DNA of 64,000 nt from Bog-473 sp049513455 (GCA_049513455.1 JBEKWB010000039.1:5392-69391), one strand, 5' to 3'. Numbered from the stretch's first letter, positions 42,352 to 51,937 are shown. Translations and numbers: made by a program. Notes: generated from the letters alone by a model not told the origin.

Positions 42352-42926
42352 GCGACACCGACGCGCGGCGCGCTACGACCTTCGGGCCCAGCGCGCTGGC
42401 CACCCCCGCCAACGCGCTGACCATCGCGCGCCTACTGGCTGCCCCGCTTTTCGTGGCCATGATCGTGGTCTGGGGGGCAACCTGGTTCAACTTCGCGGTG
42501 GGGTTCGTCCTGGCGGCCAGCGACGGGCTCGACGGCTACATCGCCCGGCGCCAGGGCACCACCCGCTCGGGTGCCTTCCTCGACCCCCTGGCCGACAAGG
42601 CCCTGGTGCTGAGCGCCCTGGTCACCCTGGCCATCCAGGGACATCTGCCCTGGTGGCCGGTGGTCCTCATCGCTGTCCGTGAGGTCGGGATGCAGATGTA
42701 CCGCGTGTGGGCGGGGCGCCGTGGGGTCTCGATCCCGGCCCGGAACTCGGCCAAGCTCAAGACATTCGTGCAGGACCTCGCGGTCGGCGTCTGTCTCGCT
42801 CCGCCGCTGGTCCACCACCACGGGGTGGCGCTGGTCGTCATCTGGGTGGCGGCCGTGCTCACCCTCGTGACCGGAGGGCAGTATCTGGTCGACGGACGCC
42901 GGGCGTTCAGGGAGGCGGGCGTATGA
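42348..42926 (+). CDS. pgsA: CDP-diacylglycerol-glycerol-3-phosphate 3-phosphatidyltransferase
   Basis: A 192-aa CDP-alcohol phosphatidyltransferase. The catalytic signature D-G-x2-A-R-x8-G-x3-D-x3-D is present as DGYIARRQGTTRSGAFLDPL followed by ADK. Several membrane helices flank it (LTIARLLAAPLFVAMIVVWG and others). It makes phosphatidylglycerol phosphate, the first step to PG and cardiolipin; the substrate assignment rests on family similarity and on the rimO-pgsA-cinA gene order. It overlaps both neighbours by ATGA, so all three are translationally coupled. Confidence 0.92.
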   Translation: MSDTDARRATTFGPSALATPANALTIARLLAAPLFVAMIVVWGATWFNFAVGFVLAASDGLDGYIARRQGTTRSGAFLDPLADKALVLSALVTLAIQGHLPWWPVVLIAVREVGMQMYRVWAGRRGVSIPARNSAKLKTFVQDLAVGVCLAPPLVHHHGVALVVIWVAAVLTLVTGGQYLVDGRRAFREAGV

Positions 42927-44209
42927 GGGTCGAGATAGTGGCGGTGGGCACCGAGCTGTTGCTGGGTCAGATCGCGGACACCAACTCGGCGTGGTTGGGC
43001 GATCGACTGGCCGCCGCCGGCGTGGTGTCGCACTTCCATCAGGCCGTGGGGGATAATCACGAGCGGATCACGCTGGCGTTGCGCACTGCTCTGGCCCGCA
43101 GTGACGGCGTCATCGTCTGTGGTGGTCTAGGCCCGACCCAGGACGACATCACCCGGGAGGCCATCGCCGAGATCATGGGCGTCGAGTTGGTGCGCGACCA
43201 GAAGATCGTCGATGTCATCGCCCGCTTCTTCGAGGCCCGGGGCCGCGCCATGTCGGCGAACAACGCCCGTCAGGCCGACGTGCCCGTCGGCGCCACCATC
43301 ATCGCCCAGGGGGCGGGCACCGCGCCCGGCCTCATCTGCCCGTTGGGGAACAAGGTGATCTATGCCGTTCCCGGCGTGCCCCACGAGATGGCCGAAATGT
43401 TCGAGCGCGGGATCCTGCCCGATTTGCGCGCCCGCATGGCCGAGGCGGGAGAAGAAGGCGTCATCGTGAGCCGGGTGTTGCGCACATGGGGCGCCAGCGA
43501 GTCCGGGCTGGCCGAATCACTCCAGGGCCGCATCGACGCGCTGGACGCCGACGATGACGACGGCGTACCCGCCGGCTCGGTCACCTTGGCCTTTCTGGCC
43601 TCAGGGATAGAGGGGATCAAGGTGCGGATCACCACGCGCGCAGCCACGCTGTCCGAAGGCAGGGCGCGCCTGGATCGCGAGGAGAAGGCCGTCCGGGCGG
43701 CCATCGAAGGGCAACTGGGCGACATCGTCTTCGGCCTGGACGACGAGTCCATGGAGGTCGCCGTGGCCGGCCAACTGATCGCCCGCGGCGTCACGCTCGG
43801 CGTGGCGGAGTCGCTCACCGGCGGTCTCATCGCCTCACGCCTGGTCAACGTCCCCGGCGCGTCGGCGTGGTTCCGCGGGGGCGTGGTCGCCTACCACGAG
43901 CAGGTGAAGTTCGACGTCCTGGGAGTGCCCGTCGGCCCCGTGGTCTCCGAGGCCGCGGCCGCCGCCATGGCCCGGGGGGTGTCCCGGGTCACCGGCTCCG
44001 ACGTGGGCCTCGGGATAACCGGCGTGGCGGGTCCCGACGACCAGGAGGGGGTGGATCCGGGTACAATCTTCGTGGGGCTCCGGCTTCCCGACGGCACGCT
44101 ATCGACCCGGGAGCTCCACCTCCCCGGCGATCGGGAACGGGTGCGCCAGTACGGCTCGATCTCTGCCCTCGACCTCCTGCGTCGCGCCCTCATCGGTCTG
44201 AGAGCCTGA
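42923..44209 (+). CDS. cinA: CinA family protein (ADP-ribose pyrophosphatase / NMN deamidase type)
   Basis: A 428-aa CinA. The N-terminal MoaB/MogA-like domain begins with VEIVAVGTELLLGQIADTNS and carries GGLGPTQDDITREAIAE and the APGLICPLGNKVIYAVPGVP block. The C-terminal PncC-type domain is seen in GVTLGVAESLTGGLIASRLV, VPGASAWFRGGVVAYHEQVK and GITGVAGPDDQEGVDPGTIF. ATG 42923 overlaps the pgsA stop. In bacteria the enzyme recycles pyridine nucleotides; in some it is linked to competence. Here recA is about 8 kb downstream rather than adjacent. Confidence 0.94.
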   Translation: MRVEIVAVGTELLLGQIADTNSAWLGDRLAAAGVVSHFHQAVGDNHERITLALRTALARSDGVIVCGGLGPTQDDITREAIAEIMGVELVRDQKIVDVIARFFEARGRAMSANNARQADVPVGATIIAQGAGTAPGLICPLGNKVIYAVPGVPHEMAEMFERGILPDLRARMAEAGEEGVIVSRVLRTWGASESGLAESLQGRIDALDADDDDGVPAGSVTLAFLASGIEGIKVRITTRAATLSEGRARLDREEKAVRAAIEGQLGDIVFGLDDESMEVAVAGQLIARGVTLGVAESLTGGLIASRLVNVPGASAWFRGGVVAYHEQVKFDVLGVPVGPVVSEAAAAAMARGVSRVTGSDVGLGITGVAGPDDQEGVDPGTIFVGLRLPDGTLSTRELHLPGDRERVRQYGSISALDLLRRALIGLRA

Positions 44210-44330
44210 CCCCTCCGACCAGGGATCCGGGTGCGGGCGGTGGCGCCGGACGCACACAGCGGAGCCACAGGCGGCCCACACTTGGGGGAGAATTCCTGGT
44301 GTGATCCTGTGGGTAAGGGAGGTAGAAGCG

Positions 44331-45044
44331 GTGAAAACTGAGAATGGACCAAGAGTTCTGGTGGTGGACGACGAGCCCTCCATCGTCGACGCAGTGGCCA
44401 CGTCGCTGCGGTACGAAGGGTTCACGGTGGACGAGGCGACCACGGGCCGGCGTGCGCTGGCGCAGGCCCAAGATGATCCCCCCGACCTCGTCATCCTCGA
44501 CGTGATGTTGCCCGACCTCGACGGGCTGGAGGTGACCCGGCGCCTGCGGGCCGACGGGCTCCGGGTCCCCGTGCTGTTCCTGACCGCCCGCGACACGCTG
44601 CAGGACAAACTGGCGGGTCTGACCATCGGGGGCGACGACTACGTGACCAAACCGTTCGCGCTGGCCGAGCTCATCGCGCGCGTCCATGCCATCCTCCGCC
44701 GCACGGGCTACGAGCCCGACGACGACGGGACGCTCCGCTTCGCCGACCTCGAGCTCGACGAGAACGCGCACGAGGTGCGGCGCGGCGGCAACGAGATCCA
44801 GCTCACGGCCACCGAGTTCAACCTGCTGCGCTATTTCTTGCTCAACCCGCGTCACGTGCTCTCCAAGTCGCAGATCCTCGACCATGTCTGGCACTACGAC
44901 TTCGGTGGGGACGGCAACGTGGTGGAGACCTACGTGAGCTACTTGCGCAAGAAACTGGAGAAGCACGGGCCGCCGCTCATCCACACCATCCGGCTCGTGG
45001 GCTATACGCTCCGGGAGGCTGAGCCGTCCAACGGGTCGTCCTGA
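44331..45044 (+). CDS. OmpR-family response regulator (MprA-like)
   Basis: A 237-aa two-domain regulator. The receiver domain has the acidic pair in VLVVDDEPSIV, the phosphorylation aspartate in LVILDVMLPDLDG, and the switch residues in LFLTARDT and VTKPF. The DNA-binding winged helix reads LTATEFNLLRYFLLNPRHVL and YVSYLRKKL. GTG 44331 is preceded by AAGGGAGGT with seven bases spacing. Its stop is immediately followed by the kinase GTG, so the two are one operon. Similarity in order and type to actinobacterial MprAB or TcrXY pairs suggests an envelope-stress role, which is not proven by the sequence. Confidence 0.93.
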   Translation: MKTENGPRVLVVDDEPSIVDAVATSLRYEGFTVDEATTGRRALAQAQDDPPDLVILDVMLPDLDGLEVTRRLRADGLRVPVLFLTARDTLQDKLAGLTIGGDDYVTKPFALAELIARVHAILRRTGYEPDDDGTLRFADLELDENAHEVRRGGNEIQLTATEFNLLRYFLLNPRHVLSKSQILDHVWHYDFGGDGNVVETYVSYLRKKLEKHGPPLIHTIRLVGYTLREAEPSNGSS

Positions 45045-46589
45045 GTGTCCCTGCGGCTCCGGCTCCTGGTCGCGGTGGGAGCGATCGCTCTGATCGCTCT
45101 GGTCGTCGCGGACTTCGCAACGTATTCGTCGTTGCGTTCGTTCCTCTACAACCAAGTCGATCAGAACTTGGTCACGAACCGGGTCCCCATCGCGGAGAAC
45201 CATCTCACGGACACCGTGACCTGCTTCGGGAGCGGGGGCAGCGGCATCGGGAGCCCAGGGTCAGGGGACGGTGGTTCCCCTGGTCCTGGTGGAGCCGGTC
45301 ACGCTGTCCCGAACGGCATCGAGTACGCGGAGGTGCGGACCGCCGACGGCCATATCGTCCAGGGGCTGAGCTGCCCGGCATACGTGGAGAACCATGCCTA
45401 TAGCCCCCAACTCCCGAGTCACATCACGGGACTGACCAAGCAGCCCGATGGCACCATGGCGACGTATTTCACGACAGGATCGAAGGAAGCCGGTGGCCCG
45501 GATTTTCGTGTGAGGGTCTCCGGCAGCACACCCAACATCGAACTGGCCGGCAGTGACCAGCTGGTAGTGGCTATCCCGATCTCCGACCAGGAGAGCACCC
45601 TGCACACCCTCCTGCTCATTGAGTTGGCGGTCACCGCCGGAGCTCTCGTGCTGGCGTTAGCCGGGGGTTGGTGGCTGGTCCGTCTGGGCCTGCGCCCGCT
45701 CGAAGACGTCGAGCGCACCGCCGACTCCATCGCGGCGGGGAATCTCGACCAGCGGGTGCCCGGGGCCGATGACGCCACCGAGGTCGGACGGCTCGCCCGT
45801 GCCCTCAACGTCATGTTGGAGCGGATTGAGGTGGCGTTCTCGGCCCGTGTGGCGTCCGAGAACCGGTTGAAGGAGTCGGATCGACACCTGCGACAATTCG
45901 TCGCCGACGCGTCGCACGAGCTGCGCACCCCGATCGCGGCCGTGTCCGCCTATGCCGAGCTCTTCGAGCGCGGTGCGGCGGACCACGCCGACGATCTGCC
46001 CCGCGTCTTCAAGGGTATCCGTGTCGAGACGGCGCGCATGGACCGCCTGGTCAATGATCTGCTCACCCTGGCCCGATTCGACGAGGGCCTGCCGATCCAG
46101 ATCGTTCCCACCGAACTGGTCGGGCTGGGCGCCGAGGCGGTGCTCACGGCCTCCACGGTCGGTCCGCAGTGGCCCGTGAAGTTCACCGCCTCACACCCCG
46201 TCGAGGTCATGGGCGACCCCACCCGTCTGCGCCAGGTGATCGACAACCTCCTCGCCAACGTGCGGGCCCACACTCCCGAGGGCACCTCCGCCACGGTGCG
46301 AGTGGATCAGGACGGCACCATGGCCGAGATCGTGGTCCAGGACTCGGGGCCGGGCATGCCGTCCGAAGAGGCGGCGCGGGTCTTCGAACGCTTCTACCGA
46401 GTAGATGCGTCGCGAGCGCGCAACCACGGCGGCAGCGGGCTCGGCCTATCCATCGTCGCCGCCATCGTCGCCGCGCACGGCGGCACGGTCTCGGCGAAAT
46501 CGGCTCCCGGGGAGGGCATGACGGTCACCGTGCGCCTGCCGGTCATACCCGAGGCGATCGCGATGGCCGAGACGGTCGAGACGGTCTGA
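45045..46589 (+). CDS. Membrane sensor histidine kinase (MprB-like)
   Basis: A 514-aa sensor with two membrane helices (about residues 8-27 and 188-210) enclosing an extracytoplasmic domain with a glycine/serine-rich insert (GSGGSGIGSPGSGDGGSPGP). A HAMP segment follows (LGLRPLEDVERTADSIAAGN), then the H-box FVADASHELRTPIAAVSAYA, N-box RQVIDNLLANVRAHTP, G1 VQDSGPGMPSEEA and G2 GGSGLGLSIVAAIV. All catalytic boxes are intact. The cognate response regulator ends one base before its GTG start. The signal is unknown. Confidence 0.93.
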   Translation: MSLRLRLLVAVGAIALIALVVADFATYSSLRSFLYNQVDQNLVTNRVPIAENHLTDTVTCFGSGGSGIGSPGSGDGGSPGPGGAGHAVPNGIEYAEVRTADGHIVQGLSCPAYVENHAYSPQLPSHITGLTKQPDGTMATYFTTGSKEAGGPDFRVRVSGSTPNIELAGSDQLVVAIPISDQESTLHTLLLIELAVTAGALVLALAGGWWLVRLGLRPLEDVERTADSIAAGNLDQRVPGADDATEVGRLARALNVMLERIEVAFSARVASENRLKESDRHLRQFVADASHELRTPIAAVSAYAELFERGAADHADDLPRVFKGIRVETARMDRLVNDLLTLARFDEGLPIQIVPTELVGLGAEAVLTASTVGPQWPVKFTASHPVEVMGDPTRLRQVIDNLLANVRAHTPEGTSATVRVDQDGTMAEIVVQDSGPGMPSEEAARVFERFYRVDASRARNHGGSGLGLSIVAAIVAAHGGTVSAKSAPGEGMTVTVRLPVIPEAIAMAETVETV

Positions 46590-46695
46590 TGCGGTGTCCG
46601 GTTCATGGCGGGCAATTCACTCGTGGCGGGCAATTCACACCGGGCGCACAGGGCGTACCCAAAAGCCTGTGAGGACGGCGCGACAGGATGCCCCC

Positions 46696-47919
46696 ATGAC
46701 AGTCCTGGCTGTTCCCCAACCTGGCGCCGGTCCACGCCAGGCTCCCCCCGACGTCGAGATCGTCATTCCGGTCTACAACGAGGCCCCGCACCTGACGGCG
46801 CGCGTCACTGAGCTCCGCCGCTTCCTCGACCAGTCGTTCCCGTTCCGGGCGCTCGTCACCGTGGTCGACAACGCCAGCACCGACGAGACCTTCGCGCTGG
46901 CCAGCCAGCTCGCGGCTACCACGCCGGGGGTGGCGGTCATGCACCTGCCCCGCAAGGGGCGGGGTTACGCACTGCGTTCGGCCTGGTCGAAGAGCACCGC
47001 CCCGGTGGTGGCCTACATGGACGTCGACCTGTCCACGTCGCTCTCCGCCCTGCTCCCTCTCGTGGCGCCGCTCCTCTCGGGGCAGAGCGACGTGGCCATA
47101 GGAACCCGCCTGGCCCGGGGGGCGCACGTCGTGCGGGGCCCCAAGCGCGAGCTCATCTCACGCGCCTACAACCTGTTGCTCAGGTTGTCCCTGCGGGGTC
47201 GGTTCAGCGATGCCCAGTGTGGGTTCAAGGCTCTGCGCCGCGAGTCGGCCCTGCAGCTGCTCCCGCTTGTCAAAGACGACGAGTGGTTCTTCGACACCGA
47301 GCTTCTCGTCACGGCCGAGCGACTGGGGCTCCGTATCAGCGAGGTGCCGGTCGACTGGGTCGACGACCCCGACTCCCGCGTACAGATCGTCCGCACCGCC
47401 CTCAATGACCTGCGCGGGGTGTGGAGGATCTCACACGGCCACGCGCGCCGTCTTGTCCGGAGCTACTCCAACCCGACGCGTACCCCCATCAGCCAGGTGG
47501 CGGCCGACCAGCTCCTGCGTTTCGCCGGCGTGGGCGCCATCAGCACCTTGGGGTATCTCTTCCTCTTCATCGCCTGGCGTCCCATCGCCGGGAACTTCGG
47601 GTCCAACGCGTTGGCCCTGGCCATCTGCACCCTCTTCAACACGGCGGTGCACAGGGAATTGGCGCGCAATATGCGGGGGTCGCGGCACCAGGGACGCTTC
47701 GCCGTGGTGTCGGCCGGCCTGTTCGCCATCAGCCTGGGCCTGACCAGCCTGGGCCTCCTGGCTGCCCACGCCCTTTCGGGGTCCTCGCTGCCCGTGGCGC
47801 TCGTCGCGGTGAGCGTGGCCAACGCCGCCGCCGCCGTCCTCCGCTTCGCCGTACTCCGGGCCTGGGTCTTCCGACCCGGTGCACCTGTCCCGGCCCGGAC
47901 CGGTGGGGAACAATCGTGA
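46696..47919 (+). CDS. GT2 glycosyltransferase fused to a GtrA-like membrane domain
   Basis: A 407-aa protein. The N-terminal domain is a family 2 glycosyltransferase resembling dolichyl-phosphate sugar synthases: VEIVIPVYNEAPHLTARVTE, VVDNASTDETF, AYMDVDLSTSL (DxD) and FSDAQCGFKALRRESALQLL. The C-terminal domain with four membrane helices (QLLRFAGVGAISTLGYLFLF and following) is GtrA-like. ATG 46696 begins shortly before the GT domain. The stop overlaps the next gene by GTGA. It probably transfers a sugar to a polyprenyl phosphate carrier, which the adjacent GT39 enzyme could use outside the membrane. Confidence 0.9.
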   Translation: MTVLAVPQPGAGPRQAPPDVEIVIPVYNEAPHLTARVTELRRFLDQSFPFRALVTVVDNASTDETFALASQLAATTPGVAVMHLPRKGRGYALRSAWSKSTAPVVAYMDVDLSTSLSALLPLVAPLLSGQSDVAIGTRLARGAHVVRGPKRELISRAYNLLLRLSLRGRFSDAQCGFKALRRESALQLLPLVKDDEWFFDTELLVTAERLGLRISEVPVDWVDDPDSRVQIVRTALNDLRGVWRISHGHARRLVRSYSNPTRTPISQVAADQLLRFAGVGAISTLGYLFLFIAWRPIAGNFGSNALALAICTLFNTAVHRELARNMRGSRHQGRFAVVSAGLFAISLGLTSLGLLAAHALSGSSLPVALVAVSVANAAAAVLRFAVLRAWVFRPGAPVPARTGGEQS

Positions 47920-50150
47920 CCGTCACGCCTTCCCCTCCCGAGGGGTCCCCGGTCGGGCTCCTGGAACAGCCCATCCCCCTGCCCTACCTGGCCGGACCGG
48001 GCGCCGGTGCACCGACTCCGGCGTCGCCGGAATCGGTGCGACGCGGGCGCCTGGCGCGTTTCGTCCGGGGTCGCGAGAGCGATGCGGCCTGGGTCCGCCC
48101 CACGCTTCTTGCCCTCCTCGCCCTGGCCGCCGTGCTCTACCTGTGGGACCTCGGTGCCTCGGGGTGGGCCAACTCGTTCTACTCGGCGGCCGTGCAGGCC
48201 GGCACGAAGAGCTGGAAGGCCTTCTTCTTCGGCTCCTCCGACTCGTCGAACTTCATCACGGTGGACAAGCCCCCGGCGTCGCTGTGGCCGATGGAGATCT
48301 CGGCCCGGATCTTCGGGCTCAACTCGTGGAGCATCTTGGTCCCCCAGGCTCTCGAGGGGGTGGCCACGGTCGGCGTCGTCTATCTCACCGTCCGGCGCTG
48401 GTTCACGGCCCAGGCCGCGCTCTTGGCCGGGGCGGTCGTGGTCCTGACTCCGGTGGCGGCCATGATGTTCCGCTTCAACAACCCCGACAGCCTTCTGGCG
48501 CTTCTCCTCGCCGGCTCCATGTACGCCCTGGTGCGGGCGCTGGAGAAGGCGCAGACGCGGTGGTTGGTCCTGGCCGGGACGCTCGTCGGCTTCGGTTTCA
48601 TCACCAAAATGTTGCAGGCCTTCCTCATCATCCCCGCCCTGGTCATCGTCTACCTGCTCGCCGCCCCCACGGGCTGGTGGCGAAGGGTGTGGCAGGTGGT
48701 GGTGATGGGCGTCTCCACCGTGGTTGCCGCGGGTTGGTGGGTGGCCGCCGTGGAGCTCACCCCGGCGGCGGACCGGCCGTACATCGGCGGATCGCAGAAC
48801 AACAACCTTTTCAACCTGATCTTCGGGTACAACGGTTTCGGTCGCCTGACCGGGAATGAGTCGGGCTCCGTCGTCGGCGGTGGCGGGGCCGGGTCAGCGG
48901 GTCAGTGGGGGCCCACGGGGCTCCTTCGGCTCTTCAACGACAGCTTCGGGAATATGATGTCGTGGCTGCTTCCCGGCGCCCTCCTCATGGGCGCCGTGCT
49001 CCTGGTCCTCACCATCCGGGCCCGCCGGACGGACCGTGAGCGCGCCGCCCTGCTGCTCTTTGGTGGGGCGCTCGTCGGCACCGGGCTGGTCATCAGCCTG
49101 GGCCAGGGCATCATCCACCCCTACTACACCGTCGCCCTGGCGGCACCGCTGGCCGGCCTCGTCGGGATCGGCACCGTGGGGCTGTGGCAGCGCCGCTCCA
49201 CGTGGGTCGGTCGGATCGGCCTCGCCGCCGCGCTCCTGGCCACGTCGGTCTGGGGGTTCGTCCTCCTGGACCGCACTCCGGACTGGTTCCCCTTCCTGCG
49301 CTTTGTGGTGCTGGTGGGCGGGATACTCGGCGCCGCCGCCATCGTCGCCCTGCCCCTGTTGCGGACCGTTCCCAAACTGGCTGTGGGCCTGGTGGCGGTC
49401 CTGGGCCTGGGCTCGGCCCTGGTGGCGCCCCTGTTCTCGACCGTCGCCACCGCCGCTGTGCCCCACTCGGGCGCCATCCCGACGGTCACGCCGACGCCCG
49501 CGGGCGGCGGCGGCTTCGGCGGCGGCGGCTTCGGCGGCGGCCGCGGAGGGTTCCCGGGGTTCCGGGGAGCGGGCACCGGCGCCGGAACGGGCCGCAGGTT
49601 TGCCGGCGGCTTCCCCGGTGGGTCCGTCCCGACAGGTGGTTTCCCAGGCGCCGGATCGGGCCGTGGCGCAACGGGCGGCGGGATTCCAAGCGGTGGAGTT
49701 CCCGGCGGCGGAATCGGCGGCGGACCCGGCGGCGGATTCGGCAGGGCGGGTGCCGCAGGCGGCTTCGGCGGAGGCTTCCTCAACCCCAGCAGCTCGAGTC
49801 CTGCCCTCACCAAGCTGCTCCAAGCTGACGCGAGCCGCTACACCTGGGTCGCCGCCACGGTGAACTCGAACTCAGCGGCGGGATATCAACTCGCCAGCGA
49901 CGATCCGGTGATGGCCATCGGTGGCTTCAACGGCACCGATCCGGCACCGACGCTGTCGCAATTCGAGAAGTACGTGTCCGAGGGAAAGATCCACTACTTC
50001 ATTGCCGGAGGCGGCGCGGGCGGGTTCGGGAGCGGGGGGAGGGGCGATGTCGCCACGACGATCACCTCCTGGGTCGAGAGCCATTTCACGGCCACGACCG
50101 TCGACGGCACCACCATCTACAACTTGACGGACCCGGCCGCCGCGAGCTGA
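47916..50150 (+). CDS. GT39 (ArnT/PMT-like) membrane glycosyltransferase with glycine-rich insert
   Basis: A 744-aa polytopic protein. The N-terminal part shows the GT-C signature: SFYSAAVQAGTKSWKAFFFG, FITVDKPPASLWPMEISARI and MFRFNNPDSLLALLLAGSMY. Ten or more membrane helices end near residue 520. Residues about 528-625 are almost pure Gly/Ala/Arg/Pro (PAGGGGFGGGGFGGGRGGFP-like). A folded C-terminal domain follows (LLQADASRYTWVAATVNSNS, then KYVSEGKIHYFIAGGG). GTG 47916 overlaps the GT2 stop. The pair likely glycosylates an envelope component or protein from a lipid-linked sugar. Confidence 0.88.
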   Translation: MTVTPSPPEGSPVGLLEQPIPLPYLAGPGAGAPTPASPESVRRGRLARFVRGRESDAAWVRPTLLALLALAAVLYLWDLGASGWANSFYSAAVQAGTKSWKAFFFGSSDSSNFITVDKPPASLWPMEISARIFGLNSWSILVPQALEGVATVGVVYLTVRRWFTAQAALLAGAVVVLTPVAAMMFRFNNPDSLLALLLAGSMYALVRALEKAQTRWLVLAGTLVGFGFITKMLQAFLIIPALVIVYLLAAPTGWWRRVWQVVVMGVSTVVAAGWWVAAVELTPAADRPYIGGSQNNNLFNLIFGYNGFGRLTGNESGSVVGGGGAGSAGQWGPTGLLRLFNDSFGNMMSWLLPGALLMGAVLLVLTIRARRTDRERAALLLFGGALVGTGLVISLGQGIIHPYYTVALAAPLAGLVGIGTVGLWQRRSTWVGRIGLAAALLATSVWGFVLLDRTPDWFPFLRFVVLVGGILGAAAIVALPLLRTVPKLAVGLVAVLGLGSALVAPLFSTVATAAVPHSGAIPTVTPTPAGGGGFGGGGFGGGRGGFPGFRGAGTGAGTGRRFAGGFPGGSVPTGGFPGAGSGRGATGGGIPSGGVPGGGIGGGPGGGFGRAGAAGGFGGGFLNPSSSSPALTKLLQADASRYTWVAATVNSNSAAGYQLASDDPVMAIGGFNGTDPAPTLSQFEKYVSEGKIHYFIAGGGAGGFGSGGRGDVATTITSWVESHFTATTVDGTTIYNLTDPAAAS

Positions 50151-50188
50151 CGATCCGCGGGGACTTCCTTCAGTCCGTCGGGAGGTCG

Positions 50189-50926
50189 TCAGCCCGCCGG
50201 GAGGAGGGGGACCAGGGGAACGGATGTCGCCGGTGCAACGGGGTGTGTCACCTCACCCCAATTCGAGAAGGTCACCGTTCCTCGTATGGCCGAGCCCTTT
50301 GCATTCGGGTTGGTGACCTCTTGAACCGGGCGCGGCGTACCGCTCGACTCCACGTAGAGCACGATGGGCACCTTCGTCCCCGATGACGAGGCGGCTGTTC
50401 CCTTGATGGCCTGGGTGAGGTGCCCGCCGATCACTTTGGTTCCGCCGAACGTGTAGGGCCCGGTCATCTCGAGCTCCGGGGCGACGTCCGAGTCGAGCAG
50501 TCCGCTCACGAGCTCCGAAAGGGAACCGGTGCTGGTCGGGAAGGACAGCCATCTGTTCTGATACGTGCTCGACTGCGGCGCGGTGAGGCCCAGGACATTC
50601 TCCAACGCAGATACGTTTCCCCGCACATATCCGGTCTTTCCGATCAGGACGACCGACAACTCCTCGGTGATCGAGCCCTTCTGCACCTCGAGCAACTGGG
50701 AGCCGGAGGTCGTGCCCGTATCGCCGACCACCTCGAGCGAGATGCCCTGCTCGGTCGCAGTCGAGACGTAGTGGACGTTCTGCGCCGCGGCCGCTTTCAT
50801 AGCGGCCTGGTATTTCGACTTGGCCACGACCGCGGCGGTCGCCGAGCCGGACGTGGCTGCCACTCCCGCCGCTGCGGCGGCAAGGGTCGCGGCAACGGTG
50901 CCGGCAATTCGGTAACTGCGTCGCAT
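50189..50926 (-). CDS. Secreted protein, paralogue A of a tandem pair
   Basis: A 245-aa protein with a Sec-type signal peptide (RRSYRIAGTVAATLAAAAAG then ATSGSATAA). The mature part has KYQAAMKAAAAQNVHYVSTA, LIGKTGYVRGNVSALENVLG and TFSNWGEVTHPVAP. GGAGAGAGAGG precedes ATG 50926. It shares an ordered set of motifs with the next upstream gene: (A/V)xYxxAM, VHY, VI/LIG-x-x-VRGN-x-x-A-x-E, GPY-GG, FSxWGE. The long frame that continues upstream of 50926 is not coding. The fold may be of the LolA/LppX type that carries lipids, which is inference from size and layout only. Confidence 0.75.
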   Translation of the reverse strand: MRRSYRIAGTVAATLAAAAAGVAATSGSATAAVVAKSKYQAAMKAAAAQNVHYVSTATEQGISLEVVGDTGTTSGSQLLEVQKGSITEELSVVLIGKTGYVRGNVSALENVLGLTAPQSSTYQNRWLSFPTSTGSLSELVSGLLDSDVAPELEMTGPYTFGGTKVIGGHLTQAIKGTAASSSGTKVPIVLYVESSGTPRPVQEVTNPNAKGSAIRGTVTFSNWGEVTHPVAPATSVPLVPLLPAG

Positions 50927-51024
50927 GGGCCTCTCTCTCCGGCACCCGCTGCGGCGGCTGCTCAACGGTTCCATTGTCCCATGTGTGGGCGGGAGAGCCC
51001 CGTCGCGCCCCGCGGAAACTTCTC

Positions 51025-51765
51025 TTACGCGGCGCTTACGGAGCCGAGGGTAAAAGAGGCGACGGGGGCCCTGGGCCGGACCGATTCGCCCCACCTCGAG
51101 AAGACGATGTGCTCCGCGCCGTTCGGGGCCCCGTGCGCATCGACGGTGTCCTCCTCGACGAGCAGATGCCGACCTGATGCGCGTACATAGAGGACGGCGT
51201 CCATGCTCTTCTCGCCCTGGAGATCCAACATGCCGCGCACCGCGTCCACGGATGAGCCGCCGAGCTGACGCGGCCGACCGAGGCTGTAGGGCCCCTTGAG
51301 CGCGACCTCCTGGGCGACATCGTGTGAACGAACGCCGACGACCACTTGAGAGTATGCAGGGTTGTTGCTCGAGAACACGACCCAGTGGCCCATGGTGGTT
51401 GCCGCCTCCGCGGGCGGGAGGCCCGTCAGATCCTCCATCGCCAGCTCGTTTCCCCTCACGAAAGTGAGGTCGCCGATCACGATCAACGTGGCGCGGTCGA
51501 GAGAGACCCCCTGGCCGACGAGTATCGCCTGGGTTCCCGACGCCGGGCCGGCGTCGCCGCTCTCCAAGAAGGGAACGTGCGAGGTGTCGCTGCTGGACGA
51601 GTAATGCACCCTCCACCCGTTCGTGGTGGCCATGGCCTCCCGGTAGAGCGTCGCCGCGGTGGGCGCAGCGTCCGCCGGGCGCGCCGGGGGGAAGAGGAGC
51701 AGTGCCGCGAACGCGGCGAACGCCAGACAACCTCCCGAAATGACCCTGGGGATGCGCGCGGGCAC
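51025..51765 (-). CDS. Secreted protein, paralogue B of a tandem pair
   Basis: A 246-aa protein with an N-terminal signal peptide (GGCLAFAAFAALLLFPPARP then ADAA). The mature part follows the same plan as the gene downstream: LYREAMATTNGWRVHYSSSS, LIVIGDLTFVRGNELAMEDL, GHWVVFSSNN, VALKGPYSLGRPRQLGG and VFSRWGESVRPRAPVA. Both lie on the minus strand, 98 bp apart, and arose by duplication. Their only neighbours are GT39 (convergent) and recA (divergent). The function is unknown. Confidence 0.7.
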   Translation of the reverse strand: MPARIPRVISGGCLAFAAFAALLLFPPARPADAAPTAATLYREAMATTNGWRVHYSSSSDTSHVPFLESGDAGPASGTQAILVGQGVSLDRATLIVIGDLTFVRGNELAMEDLTGLPPAEAATTMGHWVVFSSNNPAYSQVVVGVRSHDVAQEVALKGPYSLGRPRQLGGSSVDAVRGMLDLQGEKSMDAVLYVRASGRHLLVEEDTVDAHGAPNGAEHIVFSRWGESVRPRAPVASFTLGSVSAA

Positions 51766-51937
51766 CTCCCCACTCTTTCAGACCCGGGCGGGGCACCGAT
51801 CGGGGGGTGCCGGGCGGGCGGACACCGGGATCCGCCACCGGCGGAGGCAGCTGAGCTTGGATAGGGGTACCGCGCCATTCTTGGCGCGCCGTGGCCCATG
51901 AGCCGACCGTTTCTCGGCGATGGGGATCCTCGCATGG

